Below, one piece after another: positions 1 through 5,859 of a DNA stretch of 6,262 nucleotides. Origin of the DNA: UBA6164 sp963979005 (GTDB lineage: Bacteria > Patescibacteriota > Gracilibacteria > BD1-5 > UBA6164); assembly GCA_963979005.1 (NCBI GenBank), contig CAXBVF010000064.1, positions 1-6,262 on the forward strand. The letters run 5' to 3'. Both the position numbers and the translations under genes were made by a program. The notes beneath the pieces are model-generated. The model made no database searches, was not told the DNA's origin, and saw nothing but the letters and a program-made list of their open reading frames with translations. Positions within the stretch are counted from its first letter, which is position 1. The number at the start of each line of letters is the position of its first letter.

Positions 1-72
1 GTACTCCCTTTAAAAAAGGGAGATTTATCTTCCTTTTCCAAAGGGAGTACCGAGGAACGAGGGGATGGATTA
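1..72. repeat. Paired-arm palindromic repeat element A (left end cut by window)
   Basis: The left arm carries a 19-bp palindromic core at 4-22, with AAAAAA in its centre. The right arm carries a core at 29-47 with one mismatch, followed by the GTACCGAGGAACGAGGGG tail and GGATTAA at 66-72. The two arms are inverted copies separated by only about 6 bases, so a transcript or cruciform would form a long hairpin. It lies 15 bases beyond the nusA stop codon. No U-tract terminator is visible there, so this structure may mark or protect the nusA 3' end (inference). The outer part of the left arm lies outside the window. Confidence 0.8.
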
Positions 73-87
73 AAACCTAAGTTCACA

Positions 88-1197
88 TTATTTTTTTTCA
101 CTAACTTCTTCCTCTTTTTCTCATTCTTCTTCTTTTACTTCTATATCTTCAATAGATATTTTATATCAAGTTAATTTTGAAGCTAAATTTACATTTAGAC
201 CATTTTTTCAAACAGCTTTTGCTCTCTCAGATGGTAATATAAAACAACTTGCCATTTCATTTTCTTCATCTATTTCTACTTTTAAAACTTCTGCTGGAGA
301 AAGTGATTTTTTTAATATTTCAGCAACATTACCATTATTTGCTATTATATCTATTTTTTCACCTGAAAGTTCATCCATTACTCATTTTACTCTGATACCT
401 TTTTGTCCAATTAATGTTCAAACTGGATCTATTTCATCAAAAGTAGTCGAAACAAGTAATTTAGTTTTTATCCCTGGTTGTCTAACTATATTATCTATAG
501 AAATTATAGCATCACCTATTTCAGATACTTGTTCAGCAAATATACCAGAAACTATTTCTGGCCTTTTTCTAGATAGTATTACTTTTGGTGTACCAGTTTC
601 ATTTTTTGAAACTTCAGCAACATATAAATAGAATCTAGCTCATGAAGTATAAACATCTCTAGAAACTTGTTCAGATTTAGGTAGTACAACTTGATTACCA
701 TTATAATCAAATATAACTTTTCCTCATTCTACAATTTCAACTTTCATATTTATAACTTGTCCTTCTTTTCATTCAAATAAATCATAAATTTTTTCTTTTT
801 CTGAATCACCTATTTTTTGAATGATAACTTGTCTAGCAGCTTGTGATGCTATTCTTCAAAAACTTTCTCACCCATCATCACCATTTATTTCATCACTAAC
901 ATCTATTTCAATAATATCTCATTCAGAATAATCTCATGCATCATCTCATAAATCATCAAAAGAAATTTCTAAAGAAGGATTCGTCACTTCTTTTACTACT
1001 GTCTTTTCAATAGTGATTTCCATAACATAATTTTCCATATCCAATTTAACATTTACTTCTTCATCTTTTGAAGAGTAATCCTTTTTATAAGCTGTTTTTA
1101 TAGCAGCTTCTATAATCTCAATTAATTTTTCTTTTGGTATTTTTTTCTCAAGAGAAATAATATTAATTGCTTGTTCAATTTGTTTTAAATCTAACAT
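88..1197 (-). CDS. nusA: Transcription termination/antitermination factor NusA
   Basis: NusA binds RNA polymerase and nascent RNA and controls pausing, intrinsic termination and antitermination in the cytoplasm. Read with UGA = Gly the frame is unbroken, 369 aa, ending in TAA; 13 Gly codons are TGA. Domains in order: N-terminal polymerase-binding domain (about 1-135, beginning MLDLKQIEQA), S1 RNA-binding domain (about 146-205), KH1 with VGTLIGQKGIRVKGV (259-273), and KH2 with SERAKAVGKNGLNVNLASKL (about 323-342), where the first G of the KH2 loop is TGA. A Glu/Lys-rich tail closes the protein from about 350. The length fits the core NusA without the extra acidic repeats of proteobacteria. The start was chosen because homologs begin at MLDL-like residues and because sequence further upstream runs into a repeat. 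It sits 371 bases beyond ftsZ, past a terminator, so it is probably a separate unit. Identification is very secure. Confidence 0.97.
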
Positions 1198-1207
1198 AAT
1201 TTTAAAG

Positions 1208-1259
1208 TTAATCCCTCCCTCTCCACTACGTTTCGAGTACTCCCTTTGGAAAAGGGAGA
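1208..1259. repeat. Solitary arm of the dispersed palindromic repeat
   Basis: It begins TTAATCCCTCCC (1208-1219) and ends with the 19-bp core CTCCCTTTGGAAAAGGGAG (1240-1258). The middle segment (CTACGTTTCGAGTAC) is closer to the reverse complement of the right arms than to the left arms of the other elements. No partner arm lies within 130 bases on either side that is not already paired. On the nusA-sense strand its end supplies GGGAGGGATTAA, a purine run 16 nt from the nusA start codon. Confidence 0.8.
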
Positions 1260-1346
1260 AATAAAAGGAAAATATAATATAATCTTTTAAAACAAAACGA
1301 GAACTTGTTTTCACAAATCCCCGTCTTAGTTCCAAAATTCATAGTT

Positions 1347-1374
1347 ATTTTATTGTTTTTTTTATAGAATGCAA
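1347..1374 (-). promoter_or_regulatory. Candidate sigma70-type promoter of nusA
   Basis: On the minus strand TTGCAT (1374-1369) and TAAAAT (1352-1347) are separated by 16 bp. Transcription would begin near 1340 and give a leader of about 140 nt that includes the solitary repeat arm. In AT-rich DNA such matches also arise by chance, so this is a candidate only. Confidence 0.4.
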
Positions 1375-1394
1375 GAAAAAAGGTGAACTAATTA

Positions 1395-1525
1395 TTAATC
1401 CCTCCCCCTACGGGTACTCCCTTTGGAAAAGGGAGATTGAGTTATTATATTTTTAGGTATTTATAACATATAATTAATTTCTCCCTTTTCCAAAGGGAGT
1501 ACCGAGGAACGAGGGGAGGGATTAA
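1395..1525. repeat. Paired-arm palindromic repeat element B (complete)
   Basis: The left arm (1395-1436) runs from TTAATCCCTCCC through CTACGG to the core at 1417-1435. The right arm (1480-1525) has the core at 1481-1499, then GTACCGAGGAACGAGGGG and GGGAGGGATTAA. The arms are inverted relative to each other, match over about 12 bp at the outer end and 23 bp at the inner end, and differ in the short segment between. The spacer 1437-1479 is AT-rich and codes for nothing visible. The outer ends TTAATCCC/GGGATTAA resemble the terminal inverted repeats of a miniature element with a TA or TTAA target (inference). Confidence 0.85.
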
Positions 1526-1537
1526 AATTTAAGGCAC

Positions 1538-1567
1538 AAAAAAAAACTCTCAAATGAGAGTTTTTTT
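1538..1567 (-). terminator. Intrinsic terminator of ftsZ
   Basis: A perfect 12-bp stem (1540-1551 with 1556-1567) has a 4-nt loop and the GC-containing part CTCTC/GAGAG. On the minus strand it is followed by a run of nine T (1546-1538). It begins one base after the ftsZ stop codon. The A/T-rich half of the stem would also allow termination from the other direction, but no convergent gene is present. Confidence 0.88.
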
Positions 1568-1568
1568 A

Positions 1569-2762
1569 TTACATTTTTTTTCTAAGAAAAGATGGAACAT
1601 CAAGATCATCTTGTGCAGGAGCTGGAGCTTGTGTAGGAGCTGGTGTGATTCTAGAGTCACTTACAGCTTTTCTACCAAATGGATTAGTTATTTGAGCCTT
1701 AGCTTTTGAAGTCTCTACATAAGTAGTATTTGTATCTTCATCAAAACCTGTAGCAACTACTGTTATTTTTAGTTCCCCATTATATTCTTCATTGATAGTA
1801 GCACCAAATATAATATTTGCATCAGAATCTACTGATTCAGTTATTATTTTTGCGGCCTCATCAACTTCGAACATTGAAAGATCAGTTCATCCAGTAATAT
1901 TGAATAATAATCATTTCGCTCAAGCAATTGATAATTCTAGAAGTGGAGAATCTATAGCAGATCTTGCAGCTTCAGTTGATCTATTTTCACCTGAACCATA
2001 ACCTATACCCATTAATGCAGAACCTGCATTTTTCATTACTGAAGTTACATCGGCGAAATCTACATTAATTAAACCTGGTTGTGTTATTAAATCAGAAATA
2101 CCTTGTACTCATTGATTTAAGATTTCATCTACAATTGAAAATGCATCTAATAATGGAGTTTTTTTATCAATAATAGCAAGAATTCTATCATTAGGAATTG
2201 TGATAAGAGTATCAACTTTTTCTTTCAGACTATTAAAACCATCAACTGATTTACTCATTCTATTTTGCCCTTCAAATGCAAATGGTTTAGTAACAATTCA
2301 GACAGTTAAAGCTCATAATTCTTTTGCAACTTCAGCTACAATTGGAGCAGCACCAGTACCAGTACCTCATCCAAGACCACAAGTAATAAAAATCATATCT
2401 GCTCATTCAAGTGCAGCTTTAATATCTTCTCTAGATTCTTCTGCAGCTTTTTTCCCTGTTTCAGGATCAGCTCAAGCACCTAATCAACTAGTAATAATTT
2501 TTCAGATATTTAATTTAGTTGGAGCAAGTGAATTAAATAATGCTTGTGTATCAGTATTTATTGAGACAAATTCTACTCATTCTAAACCTCATTCTATCAT
2601 TCTATTAACTGCATTTTGTCCTGCTCAACCTACTCAAACTACTTTGATTTTAGCAACAGGTGAAATTCCAGCACCTATATTAACTTCTTCTGGTCCTGCA
2701 AATGCTGATGCATCTTTGCTTCATCCAAGTAAACTTTTTAGTTTATCTTCTCTTTTTGTCAT
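1569..2762 (-). CDS. ftsZ: Cell division protein FtsZ (tubulin-like GTPase)
   Basis: FtsZ polymerises with GTP into the cytoplasmic division ring. The product is 397 aa, in frame throughout when UGA = Gly (16 TGA codons). Seen in order: an N-terminal extension of about 38 residues before the core, the nucleotide-binding loop GVGGAGQNAVNRM (from 43), SINTD, the tubulin signature CGLGGGTGTGAAP (128-140) with residue 132 encoded by TGA, ELGALTVGIVTKPF, the T7 synergy loop NVDFADV (233-239; catalytic D235 and D238), and the beta-rich C-terminal domain with ITGGTDLSMFEV. A short Pro/Ala/Gln linker (about 373-384) leads to the conserved C-terminal peptide DLDVPSFLRKK, which binds FtsA. All catalytic motifs are present. 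The start ATG is the first in frame before the conserved core; no Shine-Dalgarno is visible. It follows ftsA after 86 bases and has its own candidate promoter. Confidence 0.98.
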
Positions 2763-2794
2763 AATGTAATATTAATTTTTAAAATTTTAAATTA

Positions 2795-2822
2795 GTTATA
2801 ATTCTTTATAGTATTTTGTCAA
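2795..2822 (-). promoter_or_regulatory. Candidate sigma70-type promoter of ftsZ
   Basis: On the minus strand a consensus TTGACA (2822-2817) and TATAAC (2800-2795) are separated by 16 bp, located between ftsA and ftsZ. Transcription would start near 2788, about 25 nt before the ftsZ ATG. A dedicated promoter would let FtsZ be made in excess of FtsA, as is usual for this pair. Confidence 0.55.
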
Positions 2823-2850
2823 TAAAAAGAATTATTTTTTAGCTATTCTT
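2819..2850 (-). terminator. Weak terminator-like hairpin after ftsA
   Basis: AAGAAT/ATTCTT (2850-2845 with 2832-2827) form a 6-bp, AT-only stem with a 12-nt loop overlapping the ftsA stop codon, followed on the minus strand by a T-rich stretch. If it works at all it would be leaky, giving partial read-through from ftsA into ftsZ. Low certainty. Confidence 0.25.
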
Positions 2851-4084
2851 AAGGCATCAATTTCTTAAACATCTTTTTAATAGAATCATAGAATCCTCAA
2901 ATATTTAATGTAAATATATTTGAATTAGTACCATATATATTTGAAAAAATCATAGTTCATATAACTCAAGCAAATACAGGATCACTAATTGAAGAATCTA
3001 CTAAATCATCTTTCGATACAGGTAATCATATAAATACTGGTAATTTCAAACTCTTTTTTGAAAGCTCTACAAATCATTTTATTTTAGATCCTCATCATAC
3101 ACATACAGCTCACTCTGGTAACATTCAATCTCTTCAAACCCTTTTTAATTCCTGTCTAACAAAATACATTATTTCCTCATATCTTGCTGTTACTATTTTT
3201 GATAAATATTCTCTAGATACTTCTCATTCCTCTCACATATTTAAATCAACTAAATTGAATTCACTATCTACAAATCATTCTACACTATCTAAATCTAATT
3301 CTGCATAGTCTAACTTAATCTTTTCTGCTAATAAAGTAGATGTTCTAAGTCATAATGCTATATCATTTGTTACATTATCTCATCCAATTGGAATTATTCC
3401 AGAATAGTTTAGTACTCAGTTTTCATAAACTGTAACTCATGTTATAGATGCTCAGATATCAATACAGACAACTCAAAGTTCCTTTTGTCTTTTAGTCAAT
3501 ACTCATTCAGGTGAACTAAGTAGGTTTGGATAAATATCATATATTTCTATTCAAATATCTCAAATAGCCTTTCTTATATTATTTAATACATTCAGATTCA
3601 TTGAGAATATATTTGATATAACCTCTAATTTTCTAGCTGACATTCAAATTGGATTTTTAATTCCATCCTCTAAATCAACTGTGAAATTTTCAGGTATTAC
3701 TTTTAATATTTCTTTATTAGGAAGATCAACTCAGTTTTTAGCCATCTCTAATGCCCTATCTATATCTTCTTCAGATATTTCTCATCCCGTAACAGCTACT
3801 ACTCATTTATTTCTAAATACTTCAAAAGAAGAAGAATTAAACGATATATAAGCTCATGTTACTTGTTCTCAGGCCATTTTTTCTGCCTCTCATAAAGATT
3901 CATCTAGATTGTTTTTGAATTCTTCCATATCTAGTATGTTTCATTTTCTTATTGCATTTGAGTTAGATATACCTACTCATAGAATATGAAAATTATCTTT
4001 ATTTTCGCTATCAAAATATCAAATTACTGTTCTGATTTTTGAGCTTCATATGTCTATGGTTGTAATTGTATCAGATGTTCACAT
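2849..4084 (-). CDS. ftsA: Cell division protein FtsA (actin-like FtsZ membrane anchor)
   Basis: FtsA is a peripheral membrane ATPase of the actin fold that tethers FtsZ and recruits later divisome proteins. The product is 411 aa, complete only when UGA = Gly; by hand count 34 of 42 Gly codons are TGA, including codon 2. Seen in order: phosphate-1 strand TTIDIGSSKIRTVIGY (8-23), the FtsA-specific 1C domain (about 75-155, from VTGAYISFN to NPIGMSARKL), phosphate-2 strand VCIDIGASITGVTVYENG (from 206), DIALGLRTSTLLAEKIK, and the adenosine motif VGGGSKIKGF (329-338), where two of the three Gly are TGA. The protein ends with an amphipathic helix GFYDSIKKMFKKLMP, the membrane-targeting sequence. 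An in-frame TAA two codons upstream of the ATG fixes the start. No ftsQ or mur genes lie upstream; instead a divergent phosphatase gene does. Identification is very secure. Confidence 0.97.
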
Positions 4085-4193
4085 ATTTTATTTTTTGGCT
4101 TAATATTTAATATTTTTGTTCAATTTTTTTATACGGGTTTTAGTCTCATCACTTAGTGTTTTCCTCTTTTTTAGGTCAATTCAATATATAGAG

Positions 4194-4221
4194 ATTATAT
4201 TTAGCTTTCCTAGTTAATCAA
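4194..4221 (-). promoter_or_regulatory. Candidate sigma70-type promoter of ftsA
   Basis: On the minus strand TTGATT (4221-4216) and a consensus TATAAT (4199-4194) are separated by 16 bp. The start point would be near 4187, giving a leader of about 100 nt. It lies in the 292-bp divergent region shared with the phosphatase gene. Confidence 0.5.
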
Positions 4222-4225
4222 AAGA

Positions 4226-4245
4226 ACTTATGTAAGTCGTGTTAA
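4226..4245. promoter_or_regulatory. Possible operator box, copy 1 (shared with the virB4 promoter)
   Basis: ACTTATGTAAGTCGTGTTAA contains the interrupted palindrome ACTTA-TG-TAAGT and the 8-mer AAGTCGTG. A near copy occurs at 5802-5821. This copy abuts the -35 hexamer of the candidate ftsA promoter and lies about 44 bp upstream of the phosphatase -35, a position suited to a regulator of either gene. No regulator is known from the window. Confidence 0.3.
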
Positions 4246-4288
4246 AAAGGAAAATAAACATAGCTTTAATGCAAAAGACATTCATTAT

Positions 4289-4317
4289 TTGCAAAGATAA
4301 AAAGAATGTAGTAAAAT
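4289..4317 (+). promoter_or_regulatory. Candidate sigma70-type promoter of the phosphatase gene
   Basis: TTGCAA (4289-4294) and TAAAAT (4312-4317) are separated by 17 bp. Transcription would start near 4324, about 53 nt before the ATG. The promoter is divergent from that of ftsA with about 68 bp between the two -35 hexamers. Confidence 0.45.
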
Positions 4318-4376
4318 ATAAAGGTATAGAATTTCTCATTTAGACTTAAGTTCTATAAATTTAAAGACAAAAAAGC

Positions 4377-5576
4377 ATGAAAAGATTCTTCGCAATTTTT
4401 CAAATAACTATATTGATCATATTAATATTAAATTTATTAGTAGTTTTTTTGTTTTGAGAAAATTATTTTAATTTAAACACTCAGTTAAAATTAATAAGTT
4501 TAGCCATCACAATTGTTATAGAATTTTTTATCATCATGTACATAGTAAAAAAACTATTTCATGATCCAATTATTAAACTAGAATACATAATCAAAAGTTT
4601 TTATGTATGAGAATTAAAAAATACAAAACTAGAATTTAAAAAAACAATGAATCCTCATTTGAACTATGCTCTTGAGTTTTTTGCTAGAACACTAAATACT
4701 TTGAAAAATATTAAATCAGAGTTTATTCACGGTAAAGAAATAAAATGAGAAGTTGAACTTGGGAAAGAAATTCAGTGAAAAATGTTAACAAAAAAATTAA
4801 TCGAGGTTCCAGGATTAGATGTAATAGTAAAATCTAAACCAGCTTGAGAGATTGGTTGAGATTCTTATGATATTATAAAGGAATGAGAAAATTATTATAT
4901 ATATGTATGAGATGCAACTGGTCATTGAGTTTGAGCTTGATTTATAATGATTATGGTAAATGCCTTAATTAGTTGATTTACAAAAGTTTTTACTAGTTGA
5001 GCAAATATTTTAGCAAAAACTAATGAAATACTAAAACCAAGAGTAAAGGCAAATCTACTTATGAGTCTATTACTTGTTAGATGGGATGAAAAAGAAAAAA
5101 GAATATTTATGACATGAGCATGACATGAATATTTAATGATATATAAACATAAACAACAAAAAACATTTAAAATAAAATCTGGTTGAGTAGCCTTATGAAT
5201 GATTAAAGATATTTCAAAACTACTCAAAGAACAAGAAATAAAATTTGAAGAAAATGATATAATTATCTTGTATAGTGATTGAATTACAGAAGCAATAAAC
5301 AAGCAATCAAAAGATGGAACAGAAGAAATGTTCTTAGAGGACAGATTAATGGAAACTATTAATAAATCTCCTAAGGTAACTGATAAAAATTATATGTCAG
5401 CTAGAAGTGTATTTAATAATATAACAATAGAATTATCCAAGTTTATGTGATATAAACATGTACAATTAGATGATGTAACACTTGCAGTTATTCACTATAA
5501 ATGAAAAGATTTTGATAAAACTAAAGATTTCCCAGAAAATATAAAAGAAGAATATATTACAGAATGGAATTGGTAG
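4377..5576 (+). CDS. Membrane-bound SpoIIE/RsbU-type PP2C serine phosphatase
   Basis: The 399-aa protein resembles the metal-dependent phosphatases that dephosphorylate STAS-domain anti-sigma antagonists in partner-switching systems; the actual substrate here is unknown. Two membrane helices (about 5-26 and 38-60) are joined by only about 10 residues, so there is no extracytoplasmic sensor domain. A HAMP-like, coiled linker follows (about 62-130) with the family lead-in ELGKEIQGKML. The catalytic domain has all expected metal-ligand motifs: AGEIGGDSYDI (D162), GDATGHGVGAGF (D179), TGAGHEYLMIY, LYSDGITEA (D301) and LDDVTLAVI (D365, D366). Twenty in-frame TGA codons fall on Gly, several in these motifs, against about seven GGN. 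An in-frame TAA five codons upstream supports the start; AAAGA about 9 nt before it is at best a weak ribosome-binding site. It ends in TAG and is followed by a terminator inside a repeat element. Divergent placement next to ftsA is notable but does not prove a role in division. Confidence 0.9.
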
Positions 5577-5593
5577 AAAATGCACTTAAATTC

Positions 5594-5738
5594 TAATCCC
5601 TCCCCCTTCGGGTACTCCCTTTGGAAAAGGGAGAAATATTATTTATATAATAAAAAGACTTTACTTAAATTATTAGTAAAGTCTTTTTATTATCTCCCTT
5701 TTCCAAAGGGAGTACCGAGGAACGAGGGGAGGGATTAA
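5594..5738. repeat. Paired-arm palindromic repeat element C (complete), enclosing a terminator
   Basis: The left arm (5594-5634) begins TAATCCCTCCC, continues CCTTCGG and has the core at 5615-5633. The right arm (5693-5738) has the core at 5694-5712 and ends GGGAGGGATTAA. The right arm is nearly identical to those of elements A and B, whereas the 58-bp spacer is unrelated to theirs and is almost filled by a 19-bp-stem terminator hairpin. The whole 145 bp can fold as a nested hairpin. It starts 17 bases after the phosphatase stop codon. Confidence 0.85.
5647..5693 (+). terminator. Intrinsic terminator of the phosphatase gene
   Basis: A perfect 19-bp stem (5647-5665 with 5675-5693) with a 9-nt loop, built around AAAAAGACTTTACT/AGTAAAGTCTTTTT. 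The 3' half gives the U-rich tract on the plus strand. The structure is symmetrical and could stop transcription from both sides, but the next gene is on the same strand, so it insulates virB4 from the phosphatase gene. Confidence 0.8.
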
Positions 5739-5777
5739 TAAATATTTTCTTTTTTATTAAAAATACAAACACTAAAC

Positions 5778-5809
5778 TGTAAAGTCGAAATGTAACTGCT
5801 TACTTTACA
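5778..5809. repeat. Inverted repeat overlapping the virB4 promoter
   Basis: TGTAAAG (5778-5784) and CTTTACA (5803-5809) are perfect inverted copies with 18 bases between. The right half overlaps the candidate -35 hexamer TTTACA, so the pair could be an operator. Seven-base arms in AT-rich DNA may also be chance. Confidence 0.3.
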
Positions 5810-5821
5810 AGTCGTGATTAA
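5802..5821. promoter_or_regulatory. Possible operator box, copy 2
   Basis: ACTTTACAAGTCGTGATTAA shares AAGTCGTG, the flanking ACTT and the trailing TTAA with the box at 4226-4245, allowing one small shift on each side. It overlaps the -35 hexamer and spacer of the candidate virB4 promoter, a typical repressor position. Function is inference. Confidence 0.3.
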
Positions 5822-5831
5822 TAACTAAAAT
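5804..5831 (+). promoter_or_regulatory. Candidate sigma70-type promoter of the virB4-like gene
   Basis: TTTACA (5804-5809) and TAAAAT (5826-5831) are separated by 16 bp, about 28 nt before the start codon. Because a strong terminator precedes it, the gene needs its own promoter in this region. Confidence 0.45.
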
Positions 5832-5859
5832 AATAGAAAATAATACTTAAATATTTTTC

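Larger units (their letters stand above)
1198..1537. other. Intergenic region ftsZ-nusA: nusA leader plus repeats, no gene
   Basis: These 340 bases hold the nusA 5' region. They contain a candidate nusA promoter (1347-1374, minus strand), a solitary repeat arm (1208-1259), a full paired-arm element (1395-1525) and, between them, AT-rich DNA with a short inverted repeat AAAACAA/TTGTTTT around 1290-1312. The predicted nusA leader would be about 140 nt and would include the solitary arm. A 38-codon reading frame on the minus strand (1342-1226) is not convincing because it runs through the repeat arm. Confidence 0.7.

Noticed and set aside
1290..1312. Riboswitch in the nusA leader
   Set aside because: Only a 7-bp AT-rich inverted repeat is visible; no known aptamer motif or expression-platform terminator could be identified.
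1198..1335. Extension of NusA upstream of MLDLKQ to an ATG at 1335
   Set aside because: The added 46 residues are translated from the solitary repeat arm and leader DNA, match nothing in NusA, and homologs begin at the MLDL-like position.
1226..1342. 38-codon leader reading frame before nusA (minus strand)
   Set aside because: Half of it reads through the palindromic repeat; no ribosome-binding site and no peptide feature such as a codon run for attenuation.
1..1525. CRISPR array
   Set aside because: The repeats are inverted pairs with irregular spacing and palindromic cores, not regularly spaced direct repeats, and no cas gene is present.
1792..2001. 69-codon plus-strand reading frame
   Set aside because: Antisense to the ftsZ C-terminal domain.
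2200..2769. 189-codon plus-strand reading frame
   Set aside because: It is exactly antisense to ftsZ; TGA Gly codons appear as TCA on this strand and keep it open. The product has no recognisable domain, and the ftsZ frame is unambiguous.
4922..5302. 126-codon minus-strand reading frame
   Set aside because: Antisense to the catalytic domain of the phosphatase; low-complexity hydrophobic product with no motif.
88..5576. All genes as pseudogenes or multiple split ORFs with TGA stops
   Set aside because: The interruptions are exclusively TGA, fall on conserved glycines, and there is no frameshift or in-frame TAA/TAG in any gene.
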